DNA of 64,000 nt from Datnioides undecimradiatus (taxonomy: Eukaryota; Chordata; Actinopteri; Lobotiformes; Datnioididae). Every line of letters starts with the position of its first letter. Position 1 is the first letter of the stretch. The DNA lies in the NCBI GenBank assembly GCA_008933995.1, contig WARS01000043.1:3214001-3278000 (forward strand), read 5' to 3'. Positions 1 to 11,345 of this stretch are shown here, one piece after another. A program made the translations under genes and the position numbers. The notes beneath the pieces are model-generated. The model was not told the DNA's origin and searched no databases. It worked only from the letters and a program-made list of their open reading frames with translations.

Positions 1-1796
1 ACGTGAATAGTGTCACCGCGTTAATGATTTGTCGACCAATGGCCTCTGCGATCGTCAGTCAATCACTTTGTTTTGTGCTTTTTGTTTTATGCAGTGGAAC
101 TGAAGCTCACTGTTGTGATTGTACAGAGTTTAGTGAACGTAGGAGCTTGACGTCGATCATTGCAATTACATAACAACCTCAGCAAACTCTGCTCTGGAAC
201 AGCCGTATTAACTGCAACAGAATAAATGTACTTGGTCCTGGTGTGACCCACTTGTTATTACTATAGATCCGAGCAAACATCCAAAGACGCATCAAAATAC
301 CATGCTGTCCATTGCTAGCTAATAATCTTTTGCTCTGTGCTGCTAAAAGTTGAAGATTTATTCGTGGATGCTGTGATTATTATAGAATATATATTGAAAC
401 TGGTTGGTTGGTTATAGCTCACATAAACATACTTCTGTAATTCTCTAATAAGAAAGTGTGAAAGGCATTTGATGTGGCATGTATTGTTTAACAGCTTCAC
501 AGGTTTTGGCACAATAAAATGTGCATCCACGTGTGTTTCCAACAATCTTGTATTCAAGACAATTTAAAATCTGTTAGTTAGCTTTAATTTAAGCTAATTA
601 ACTAAAGTTAAACATTAAGCATTAAGTTTTCTTCCGTAAATGTCCTGCAAATGCATTTTAAGACACGTGGTTGTACCTATTTTCCTGCTGAACTGTCTAA
701 AAATTTGGGGATTCCTTATAAATAGGTTGACTCCTGCACGGATGATATACGAGAACAACCTCAAACACCCTCAAAGGACTCATTGTGTTTGTCTTGCTCC
801 TTAACTGCAAATCACATGGACCCTCTGCGCTGTCCATTTCGAGCCTTCAGTCATTTCTCAGTTGACTTTGTATGATCTGTCATAGTGAACATCGAGGCCG
901 CATTAATCTTGTCAATGTTGCATTATCATTGCGTGGTAATGAAGTTTAAGAGCAGAGTGATTTGATTTGAATCATCTGCGCAGCATTACCTCATACTGAT
1001 AATGTAACTTTGACAAAAGGAAAAAAAAAAAAAAAAAAAAGCAGTGACGCTCACTGTGATGGATTACACCACCGGAGCAAGATGTAATGGCCCCTTTAAG
1101 GGTGATCACGCCAAAGAGAAATGAATGGAAACCAATGGATTGGTCGGATAGCTGAAATGTATAAGAGTTGGTGTAAATCCAGAGCCAAACCAGCAGAAAC
1201 GCTGTAACAAGGCCGCTGTTTCTTTTGTTTCCCCAAATCAGAATATTGATTTTAAGTGTTTTGATTTATTGACTCTCTCCTTTCCCTCCCAACTTAATTC
1301 CATGACGACAAAAAGGCAACACAGGAGAGACACGAGCGACAGTTTGACTGGCAGCAATGTCATTAATGCCCTTATGGCAACTGTCATGGACGTGCCTGTC
1401 GCAGCCCCTCAGCCTGAAGACACTGCATTTAATTGAACTGTCATCTTTAGGTCAAAGTAATACCGCTCCAAATGGCAGGACACTGACTAAGATCACCTCT
1501 GACAGCAATTACAAACGAATCCGGCGCCGCGTCAGTTACATCACCGGTGGCTCCCGCGTCAGATTGATTGTCCCTTATCAATCAAGCTGTCGTTTGGAAA
1601 GAGATGTTAACGTGATGAATGGTCGGATGGGGGAAGCAATAATTCGCATTTCCAAACGGATAAATGATGAATTTCATCTCCGCCGTTGACTGACGTGAAA
1701 CATAAAAGTCGGTCGAACGCTGCTTTTCCGTTTTGTTTTCACAGAAACGTCGCCTTCGAGTTTCAAGTTTGTTGGGATGCACATACACAAGTCCTG
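1..1796. other. Gene-free stretch; possible conserved block at 1330-1700
   Basis: No open frame here has splice sites or a recognisable domain. A 20-base poly-A run lies at 1021-1040. From about 1330 to 1700 the base composition changes: GC rises, simple repeats disappear, and TAAT/ATTA cores and TTATCAATC-type motifs cluster. That is typical of conserved non-coding enhancers in vertebrate gene deserts. The enhancer reading is an inference from composition alone. Confidence 0.35.
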
Positions 1797-2110
1797 GCTC
1801 TCTCAGTCCGTTTAAAAGAAATAAATATAAACAATAAATAAGAAATCATAAATGCCACAAAATAATAAATCACTGTGAGTTAGGTCAGGTGCCTGCTGCT
1901 CATTATTCTGACCGCCTGGGGGTAAAAGCAGTCTTTGAGGCAGCTGGTCCAGGCTCTGATGCTCTCCTGAGGGAAGGAGTGAGACAACACCATGTGCAGG
2001 GTGGTCGGTGTCCTCCGTGATACTCAGTATACTGTGCTGTATGTTTTCCTGTGGTCTTCGGATTTCTCTTTCGATTGTCAGGAAGTGGGATAAAATCCCG
2101 GAGTCCAACC
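1797..2110. repeat. Probable LINE-derived dispersed repeat
   Basis: A segment describing a 'gaccgcctgggggtaaa' block followed by 'ctggtccaggctctgatgct' resembles a repeat seen very widely in teleost genomes and transcripts. Next to it, at about 1815-1870, is an A/T-rich tail of TAAAT and AATAA units, as at the 3' end of a non-LTR element inserted in the minus orientation. The family assignment is from memory and uncertain. The open frames through it look incidental. Confidence 0.45.
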
Positions 2111-3238
2111 CAAATTTCTATGGAAGGGCAACACAGCTGGTGTTCAGATAAGAAAACAGGGAGTACAAGATCTAAATCTGAGGTTGTTCACGATTTCAGC
2201 CATGACACCAGTGATAGAAACCGCTGTCTGAACCATGGGACATTTAACTACCTACCGATGGCACTGCAAAGACCAAGGTGCCAGAGCGCTAACAACGATT
2301 TTGATGCTGCAACACATCTTCTGCCATACAGGATATTATGCATTTTATATTTTACGTATTTTGGATTTTTATTTTTGTAAGACAGGAGGGAAAAGTGGTG
2401 AGTTAGCATTAGCAACAGTAGCTCCAGTAGTTCAACTGGCAAAAGCAATTTCCCCAATGATCCCCCAATGCCAGCAAGGTGGCACCAAAGTGCTACATGC
2501 TAAAGTACCCCAACTCTCACCTGCCATTAGCTTTTACCTCATATCCGGGCCATGCATTAAGTAATGATGAACTTCTGGATGTTGGCACGTCAGCAGCAAA
2601 TAGCCAGTAACATTATTGTTTTGCGCCGTCCACGGGAACAATGGATTTTGTACCTTTGCACTCATGCAGGATGCAACAATAAAATGAATACACTGCTTTC
2701 TGCTGTAACTCTGCTTTCCATCTTGCTCATGACATTTAATGGGACATGCTGGGTAAAAACAGCAGAAAGGCAAACAGAGCTACCGGCAGAGTGAAGGGAA
2801 TCAATCGCTTACTTTACCGCTTGAGTAAAGAAATGACAAAAACGTGCTAATTTGGGCATAAAAAGGATAAAAGTGAACTTTTTGAAACACTTGTGGGCAC
2901 CAAAGAAACCACAATCAAAAACTGTAAACCACCTAGAGCTGAGACTTTTCTTATCAAACCCTATCAAAACCACAGTGTTGATTCTTCCTCTGTAGGTTGA
3001 TTAAACACCTCGCCATCGATGCCCGATCACTGAGCCAGGCGGCGCAGACGATGCCCAAACTGTTGGTGGAGCTGGACGGGCTTCAGTAATTGATGGTCGG
3101 ATGTGTTTTCCCACCGATAATGTGTCTTTTCTGTCATGGGGTTGCTGCTTTCCTTCCTCTCACTCCGTCGGAGCCCTCCCTGTCAAAACAGCACATGTGT
3201 CTCCCCAATGAAGATGGATGACTCTCTGTCGGGTGGAT
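2111..3238. other. Gene-free stretch, nothing recognised
   Basis: Short overlapping frames occur on both strands, but none shows a domain, a signal peptide or a coherent splice structure. This stretch may include more degraded repeat next to the element on its left. Confidence 0.4.
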
Positions 3239-3446
3239 ACTGAGGGATGCAGAGGAGGAGAGAGGAGCGGGGGGGGGGTGCAAGGCGGAGGGAGAATGCA
3301 AAAAGAAAGGGAGACAGAGACCAAACAGAGCAGCAGCAAAGGAAAAGTTACAGACAGAAAGAGGAAGAGAAAGGAAAGAGGGGAGGGAGGGGAGAGAGAG
3401 TGAGAGAACAAAGCAGGGAGACACAAGAAAGAGGTATAAAGATGGA
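3239..3446 (+). repeat. Purine-rich (GA) tract with a G10 run
   Basis: About 200 bp are almost purely A and G on the plus strand, with ten consecutive G at 3269-3278. The long open frames on both strands here are low-complexity artefacts. Such tracts can form triplex or G-rich structures, but nothing shows a function. Confidence 0.85.
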
Positions 3447-4530
3447 GGAGGTTGGGGCACATATTGAGGCGTTTCCTGCAGACTGAGCCTTCACAATGTT
3501 GTGTTTCCTGTGTGGGCGCGTTGGCCTTGGACCAAAACCAAAAGAATGGGAACTTTTATTTTGATAGTCTCCCTGTGCACGGGGCACCAGCACACATCAA
3601 CCGTCAGCACTTTTCCCTTTCATTTAAAGACGATGTGTCTACTTTGCAGCTCTCACTTCATTGTGTTTCATGGGTCGCGTGTTTGTCACATGTGCATCAG
3701 ACGCTACGCAGACGATGAAGCGCTGTGACACCCCAAAAACCACATAAGATAAACACATCTTAATATATCAAACAGTATTTCACGATGGTGCTTTTCATGT
3801 GCACGCAACCTTTTATTATTCTGTTTCTCCTGTGCAAGTGTTCTCACTGCTTGTTTGACTTTTATGTCAAACTCTCAAACACGTAGTTCCAGGTTCTGGA
3901 GGATCAATTTGCAGATATAGGATATAATATTCACAGTTTATAATCACCTGAAAGTAAGAGCTGCTTTCCTTATATTTGAATGAGCCTTTTATAGCTACAC
4001 ATGGCCCAGACAGTAGCCCACAGTGGACAAACAATGCACAGGCTCTTGAGAGGATGCATTTTCTGCAGCCACTGTAGGTCGGTCGATCAGTTGGCCTTTA
4101 CGTTTTGAAATAATATTTAAAAAAAGGCTTTTGCAGTCTCTTCTTGAGGAAAATGAATTGAGTTTTAGAAACTAAATATTGTGCATTTAAGTGAATAACA
4201 ATAATTTCTTATTTTCAGCTGCAACGATTTAATATAATGACAAATCAGGCCCACAAGGTGATTTCAAGAGAGCTGTGGTGGTGAGAGCTTTATAGCTTCA
4301 AAGGGGTGGAGAGAGGGGGGAGGTGGGGTCCAGCCCGGATGGCTTTAAAATGGGATGCTCATATAGATGTGATGGATCCTAAAAGTCATATCAAATCACT
4401 TTCACATTACAAAATAAACCCTTTTAAAAGTCCACAGTGCCATCTCTTATATGACACTGTCTATCAAAGTAACTGCCACATAACAGGAAACTACCAGAGC
4501 CTTTATGTGAGCATGGCCTTAAAACTGCAG

Positions 4531-4531
<1 letters not shown>
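3447..4531. other. Gene-free stretch, nothing recognised
   Basis: Unique-looking AT-rich sequence with no supported exon and no recognisable repeat family. Confidence 0.4.

Positions 4532-4571
<40 letters not shown>
4532..4571. repeat. (AC)20 microsatellite
   Basis: A perfect dinucleotide repeat of 20 AC units, directly visible. Confidence 0.97.
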
Positions 4572-4574
<3 letters not shown>

Positions 4575-5859
4575 CATACACTGACATAAAGCTGCTTCCC
4601 TTGCTTCACCATCCATTAGCGTTGGCCTTTGACCCGACCAGTTGTGATCATGTGATTGTGCAACACAGAGGTCACGCTGGCTTGTCAAAACACCCGTGCT
4701 GATGCGTGACAGTGTGGTAACCTGTGTGCCAATCTGTGTGAGGGGATGTTTTCTGACTAACTCACTCCTTCCACCGACTCCTCTGCTGTGCATTTGGCAG
4801 ACAGTGAATCACGGAAAGAGCAAGTGTTAGCGTAGCGTAACAGTGTCGACAATGCATCATTTTGCCATGTGATACATGAGACTGTATTGTTTCATTTGGA
4901 TGCAACGCTGCATAATTCAGGGCTGCTCCTGCAAGAACTAACATGTAAGGGTTGCTTGTCACAGAAACTTTGCATTTAATAATGTTTCATCAAACAAGTT
5001 TGTGTGGAAAGCAGCCATATTTTAGTTTTAATTTAATGAAAGTTTGAGTGCTTAAACTATATTCAGGGTATTAATGGAAAAAATGGATTAAGCTGCATTT
5101 TGCAAGGATGTTTGATACTTTTTCCAAAATGAGATAAAATGCTTTTGGAGTAAAAACCACACTTCCAGATTTTGGGTGTTAAATAGTCCGCTGTGTGACC
5201 TTTGTTGACTCCTGTTGGAGACAGGTAGGAACTGCATCAACACCGAGCCTTTCACCTCCTGTACAGGCTCCGCCACCGCCTGCCCACGCCTCATCTCTTA
5301 ACCATCGCCTGGCGCTGAAGTGTCATAATGTGTGCTTTGGAAAGCAGAGATCCAAAATATAAAAGCAACAGGTTGATAAATCATACTTTGAAAAACACTT
5401 AAATCATAACATCGGATGGAAATGTTTGTTTTTTGGCTGCAGAGCAAAGCTTTTAAGGCATTTGTAGCTGAAATGCATCTCTGTCCTCCATCAATGAGCA
5501 GCTGGAAATGTAAAAGTGAATGCGGTGATGGTGTCATGGCGCCCTGTGGACGTGGACCTTTCATTTTCTAGCAGAGGAAAGGGTCACAGGGGGTGAAATG
5601 GACAGGAAATCTCAGTAAAAGTACTCATTATATATTTGGTCAGCAACCGTATCGACGCTGCACATCAATAGTGCGATTCTTTCTGATACGAGGCAGAAGA
5701 AATCTGAGCTTGCCCTTGCACGTTTCTGCAAATACAAGCACACTGCTGTTTCTCTCCCCGCCGAAGAGTTTACAGTAAGTGATCTGTCATTGCACCGGAG
5801 CGGGCGTTGTTTACCTTGTCAGCCGTGAAGGACAACAGGATTTGTTTGTGTACCAGCCG
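4572..5859. other. Gene-free stretch, nothing recognised
   Basis: No supported exon. The small frames near 5300-5780 have no splice context or recognisable domain. Confidence 0.4.
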
Positions 5860-6110
5860 CTGCGATTCAGGTAGCGTATTAGTTTGAGGAGATTGGAAGC
5901 AGGGAATATTCCCTGACACTAATGAATATCAGTTTTATTAGGATATGATTGCGGCCATCAAAAAGGTTATTGCTTTCATAACATTGTATATTAAAAACAA
6001 TTTAATCTCATCCTTGTAAACAGTAATTCAATCTCTTTCAAGCTGCATCGCATGTGATTGATGGCAAAAGAATAAGTATATCATCCATACGGTGTCACTG
6101 GGAGACAGCT
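5860..6110. promoter_or_regulatory. Candidate conserved non-coding block
   Basis: The stretch holds several ATTA/TAAT homeodomain cores, TGATTG and GAATAT motifs and no simple repeats, in contrast to its flanks. It resembles the distal enhancer modules found around developmental genes. No alignment was possible, so this rests on composition only. Confidence 0.28.
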
Positions 6111-6840
6111 GCCTTATTTCAAGATGCTGTCACTTGGAGGCTTTTGACAAGTGGAGCAGAGTACCTTCTGTTCTTGCATTGAGAGAAATGTAAGAAAGAA
6201 ACTAATCAATAAGAAATGTCAGGATTCATCTTGTTCCTAAAGCCAGCGTCAGGATGCATGACGTCAGCCGGATCGGACTGGATAGGGCGTGGGTTCAGGT
6301 CGGGAACGGCGACAGCGACTTGCATTGGGCGTGACTATTTATCGTTTTATCTTGCATGGTGCGTCACCTCACCTCGAGGTGAGCGTGCGCAACGTTTTTC
6401 AACGGCTGACCAACAGAAAAGCATTCGTTCATGCACAAAATGGCGAAACAACCCGTATCGTACGCGCCACCTGCAAACTGTTTACACGGCCGTTCCCGGA
6501 AGTCAGCTCAGAGCACCTCCTTCCTGCTGAGATCATATATATTGTGAAAGACGGCCCGCATTGGCTCTTAGTCAAGTCATGGCAAGACTTTTTGAATCTG
6601 ACAAAGTGTCCGACATGGTAGACAGGTTAGAACAACAAATATCAGCCATATGAGGTCACACACACCCTCAGCACGGGGCCTGGCGGAGTGTAATGATTCC
6701 AGGCATGATCAGAAGACGGATGTTGACCCCAGGTGTCCCCATTTTGGCCACCGCCATTGATCACATCGCCTCCTTCCACCGGCGGCATTAAAAACCCTCG
6801 TGGTGAGAGTTTTTATGGTTGCGACTGTGTCCCAGTTTGA
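6111..6840. other. Gene-free stretch, nothing recognised
   Basis: The open frames at 6216-6621 overlap in two phases and have no domain, so they are probably chance frames in GC-richer DNA. Confidence 0.4.
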
Positions 6841-6948
6841 CCAGAAACAAGAGGGAAGAAGAGAGACTGAGAGGCAGAAAGAAAGGGAGAGATTAAGAGG
6901 AATGGAGAAAGAGAGAGAGCGAGAGAGAGACAGAGAGAGAGAGAAGCT
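6841..6948 (+). repeat. GA-rich simple repeat
   Basis: A degenerate GAGA/GGAA purine tract on the plus strand. It produces the serine/leucine-rich low-complexity reading frames seen on the minus strand. Confidence 0.9.
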
Positions 6949-6989
6949 TTTAAAAGGATTTTGTCGGTTATTGACTGGTTGCACTCTTC

Positions 6990-7200
6990 AGCTAATAGCC
7001 ATTTAAAGATTATGGGCCTGCTGGTGGAAATCAAGGCCTCCATTGTTTGCCTTATTGCATTCTGGCAGATGGGGGCTGACACAACAACACGCAGCATCCC
7101 TCCGGGCACGCTCGCCGAGCACCGACCCTCCATCAGCAGATCTCCTATTGAACTGGCCCTAATAACTGGCCATGAATTATTAATCCACGTACCATATTGA
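6990..7200. promoter_or_regulatory. Candidate conserved non-coding block
   Basis: A compact block without low-complexity sequence, ending in clustered CTAATAA, GAATTATTAAT and similar cores. Its position, directly after a GA tract and before repeat-poor DNA, fits an enhancer-like element. The 189-codon minus-strand frame crossing it continues into the GA tract and is not supported as coding. Confidence 0.3.
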
Positions 7201-9480
7201 AGACAGAGAGGGAAGAGGAAAAAACAAGGGAGGACTGTGGGCCGGGTTTCAGCGAGTGTGATTGGCGTACAGGTGCCAGTCGAAGGAAAAAAGGTCCGTT
7301 CAAAAGAGTCCCAGGGCGGCCATTTCTCGGAACGGGCAGGACATTCCGATAACTGGCACGGGAAGATAAAATATATATTCATTAAATGTCAGATTGCTGA
7401 TGAAATGGGTCCGATCCATTAGTGGGTAGCGGAGCGGCCGGTTAATGTTTCCCGGTTGTTCTTGGGTTGGGTGCCTTTTAGTGTTGCTGTTGCTGCTGGA
7501 AACAGGATCGCTCAATCTTGGGCGGGAAAAAAAAAAAAAAAGTTTGCAGGAGTGAGAGCAGGTGTTGTTCAAAATAAAAGGGGAAACGCTTTGGAAATGT
7601 GAGTCAAAGGCACCTGTTGGTGAAACCCTATAACGGTTTGCTGTGCTTTAAGTCGAGCGAACCCGATCGCTGAATTTCAGTTTATACGTCGTCTCTCCTC
7701 CGGTCAGGTGATTTATATGTCGGGATTAATTACCAAGTCTGGCGAGACGCACTCCTCTCTTCTTAAGCTGCCGCATAAAGACTGTGTCAAAGTAATACTT
7801 AGTGTTTGTTTCGATTCAGATGGTGCAAACAGTCAAAAAAACACTTTTTTATCACGCTGCTTATGACAAACTTAACCCGTTTGGTTGTGCGTGTGCAGTT
7901 CTGCCGGTCTCCGTCTCACATGACTTCCTCTGATAAGAACATCAGTGTTTGAAATGAGGCGAACTACCTCTCGCCTTTTTGCAATTTTCTGTGCTATATG
8001 TAAATTATCCCCAAAGGTCAAACGTGCCGAGACAACAAAACGCAGGTCACACGAGGTCACGCGGGTTCAACGTGAGGTGTTTGCGGATTGTAGCGATATC
8101 CGAGATGATTAGAAAGTAAACACTGCGCCTGTGTCGTCCCCCTGAGTCACTGCAGATTGTGTCCGATATGTTTCCAGTCAAACGAAGCTCTCTCTTGATT
8201 CACACTGCAGTTGGCTGATGAACGACTGCAGTGTGAAAATACAGTGCGCCGTCTGGCCTGGGGTCTGTCGGCGACACTTCGCCAAGAACAGTCGAATCAA
8301 CCGTGTTATACACTGTGTGTGGATCGTACAGCAAACCACACTGACAGGGACTTCTTTATAGTCTTATCTGATCTGCATTTTGACTTACGATCTAGTATTT
8401 ATGAAGCTCATTACGTGACAAATGGCGTCAAGGCCTTCTCTGTATCTTCGAGGTGGTTTTCAGTGAGACATCAACGCCACTGACGCTTAAAGTGCACGAG
8501 CCGCACAGTTTGGCGTTAATTCTGCTCACTTCCTGTTCATACCGTGAGTTTTATCGTTCATGGGCACACCGCAACGAGCGTCAAATCAAAGGTGAGGTTG
8601 ACGCGGCGTCAGGTGATTGACTGTCGAATCACTAGCAAAGAGTTTGTGTTGTACTCCGCTGTGCTTCCCTGTGCCTGAACAGTAAGCCTGCAGTTTAGCC
8701 CATTGGCTCCGTTAGCTCATCTACAACTGGTTAACATTTGGATTTTTTCCATCTCTGTTTTTTTTTTTTTTTTTTTGTCTCAGCGTGTCAGCCGCAAGCT
8801 CCCAGTGAATTAAAAAGCCTTTGGCAGGGCTGTTCTCACTTCCCGTTGATTCGAAATGAAGTCTACCCAGCGCCTGATGAATTGAATTTCCTGTGTCAAA
8901 AGCCTGCGATTTCAAAGAAAATAATGAACAACGCCCGAAGAGTCCCCTTTCAGATTTCATTATGAGGGAGAGGTTCTAATTGCGAGGAAATTAAATTTCC
9001 ATCGCTTGCTCTTTCTGCGAGTTACTCGTCTGATAATGTGGTGAGGTTTCTCTCAGTTTGACGCTTTGTATCCTCTTAAAAGCCAATCATCTCGTGTTCT
9101 CCAACCGCAACGGGAATAATGCAATCAGCCCGTATCAAACAGAAGACGGATGTGTCGCTCCTCGGCCGCTGACCGGTCAGCTCTGCGGACGGCGAGAGCA
9201 GACGTCACGGAGACGTCACGGAGACACCGAGATGAGTCTTCCCCCATCTTGCTGCCGCGAAGCTGCTGCTTTGTGGATGACTGCCCCCGTTTCATCAGAC
9301 GCACACACGTCAAGAGCGTGACGGAAAAGTGCAATAAGCACCTGAAAGAGAGCCAAGAGGGAGGACAAATGGAGCTGGATCTTTTCCAGCGCAACTGCCC
9401 CGCTGCAGTGATCCCCCACTCACACGCCGTTGAACCCACTCAAGGAAATATAAACACTTAAAGGCGTTTTTGATATTACT
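7201..9480. other. Gene-free stretch with two homopolymer runs
   Basis: A 15-base poly-A lies at 7527-7541 and a 19-base poly-T at 8758-8776. The DNA between 9058 and 9461 is GC-richer with overlapping frames on both strands. None of these frames has splice context or a known domain. Confidence 0.4.
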
Positions 9481-10609
9481 GAATTAGAAAAATGACTAAC
9501 AGAATAAGAGAACGTTAACCACCCCTCCCCATAAGATGCAGTGCTACGCAAAAAACATCAAATGTGTCATTTCCTGTATGGGTTTTCCCCAGGAAAGACC
9601 TACCTGACACCACAGAGTAAAGCTCTGACTATGCAGGCTCTGTAACTTGTTTTATATAAGTCAGCAACAGAGGTGACCTCATCTGACCTTTATTTACACA
9701 AACTGTTGCTGCCACTGCAGTCCCCATGAGGAACGTCCCAGCCTTTGCAGTATCACAGCTGTTTTATCAATGTATTCTAACTATTATTGTATTTTTTTAA
9801 TATATGTAATTATATTATTTTTACTTTTTAGTCTTATTAGTATTTTCTTTAGTCTTTCATTGTGCCCTTAAATTGCATTGAATTTTAACTGAATCTAGCT
9901 CTGTGCATGAAATGAGCGGCATGAAAAAAATAAAATAGCGCCTTGCCTCGATGCAAAATGGAAAATTAAAAGGTGTGGAAACCAGAGGGGGAGCGGATTA
10001 ACTTCAGCTCTACAGATCACTCACGGTCAGATAAGCCATCAAGAAGATGTGACTCAGCTTTAATGAAGGTTTATTCATTCAAGGCTTGCGAATAAGACGA
10101 ACCTAAAGCTTGCGGTCCTCATCCGTTCCGGGGGTATACGTTTAACATTTGAGTTTGAAGATCAAACAATTCAAAGCCTCCGAGTGAAAACACATTAAAC
10201 ATAAATTCTTAATTCTGATTATACAAACCAGAAAACAACAAAATTAAAGAGACATGAGGGGGAAAGAGAGGGAGCGCACTCTCCTCTTTCTGCTGCCTTA
10301 ACTTCTCCGGTGCAAACCCTCTGTCTGTCTTGGCATCAGTCAAGTTGTTACCTTTATACTTTAATGTGTTTTAAGCAAAGCTGACCCATAACTATGCTGT
10401 GAATAATGTTTTAAAATGGGCCTCTGAGCCTCTAAAATGATGCTGATTAAGAGCTGTAAATGTAATTAATTTCAATATCACGCAATGTTGGATGTTTTTA
10501 TAGCACTTTATCACAACTTTATTAACTTTATCACTTACTTTATTCAGCTAAGGACTAAGTGTTTGCTTTGTGCGTGAGGGGCTGCAGGAGGCCCGAGCAA
10601 CTGTTGAAC
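9481..10609. other. Gene-free AT-rich stretch
   Basis: T-rich sequence around 9770-9900 could be a decayed retroelement tail. Otherwise nothing is recognised. Confidence 0.35.
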
Positions 10610-10762
10610 ACCTCATTGAATATTCACCACGAGAACATATGAAGTGCACTTTTGACATTCGGCCGGGACAATAACGGCCGTGCAAATAAATCATCTGCAC
10701 GCATAAAAGTGAAAGACCCGAAATGAGCTTAATCGTGTGCCATGACACAATTATATGGGTGA
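10610..10762. promoter_or_regulatory. Candidate conserved non-coding block
   Basis: The block is repeat-free and contains TTGAATATTCA, GCAAATAAATCAT and a TTAAT core, and it stops abruptly at the following GT repeat. It is enhancer-like by composition only. Confidence 0.27.
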
Positions 10763-10775
10763 ACACTGCGTATGA

Positions 10776-10795
10776 GTGTGTGTGTGTGTGTGTGT
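10776..10795 (+). repeat. (GT)10 microsatellite
   Basis: A perfect GT dinucleotide run, directly visible. Confidence 0.95.
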
Positions 10796-11099
10796 TAGTG
10801 AGGAGAAAAAGAAGGAAAACGCCTGCAGGCAGAGAATGAATGGAGGAGGGTTGTGTGTGTGAGCAGAGCAGGTCAAAATGAACACCATCTGGGTACATGA
10901 AAGGGAGGCGGAGGAGGGTGAGACGGGGGGGAGGCTGAAGCAAAACAAAAGCACCAGCGCTGCCAGCATGTAGCCACCGACGCCACAACACCGCCACCTT
11001 CAACATTATAACCCCCACCAAAACACACACAATCAGGTGGAGGAAGACTAGCAGGGCTCTCCATCACTCATGCGGACCCTCCCCCCTTCTTCTCTTATC

Positions 11100-11345
11100 C
11101 CCCTGTGGGTTCAGATCATTGCCAAAGGAGCCACAGGCCACTTGCAGGCTGACAGTCAGCTCCTCTAATGGGCCTGGCTGTTTATTTTGTACTGCCTGGA
11201 AGTGGATTAGCTGGAGGTAATTATGGTTAATGATCTGCCCGCCTCACCCCGCTGATCTGTAGTCACCCGTTCGCTTGGCTAGTAGCAGCGCGTAGCCACG
11301 GGCACCATTAATGTGGGATAATGTTACCTATTAGAGCTACAAAAG
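11100..11345. promoter_or_regulatory. Candidate conserved non-coding block
   Basis: A GC-moderate, repeat-free block with ordered homeodomain cores (CTAATGG, GGATTAG, GTAATTATGGTTAATG, CCATTAATG) spaced over about 200 bp. This is one of the more convincing enhancer-like stretches in the desert, but conservation was not tested. Confidence 0.33.

Noticed and set aside
3134-3486. Several long frames on both strands
   Set aside because: All are translations of one purine-rich tract.
6813-7382. 189-codon minus-strand open frame
   Set aside because: Part of it is antisense to a GA simple repeat and the rest crosses an enhancer-like block. No domain, start context or splice support.
10548-11030. 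160-codon minus-strand open frame
   Set aside because: Crosses a GT microsatellite (His/Thr-rich run) and GC-rich low-complexity sequence; no family resemblance.
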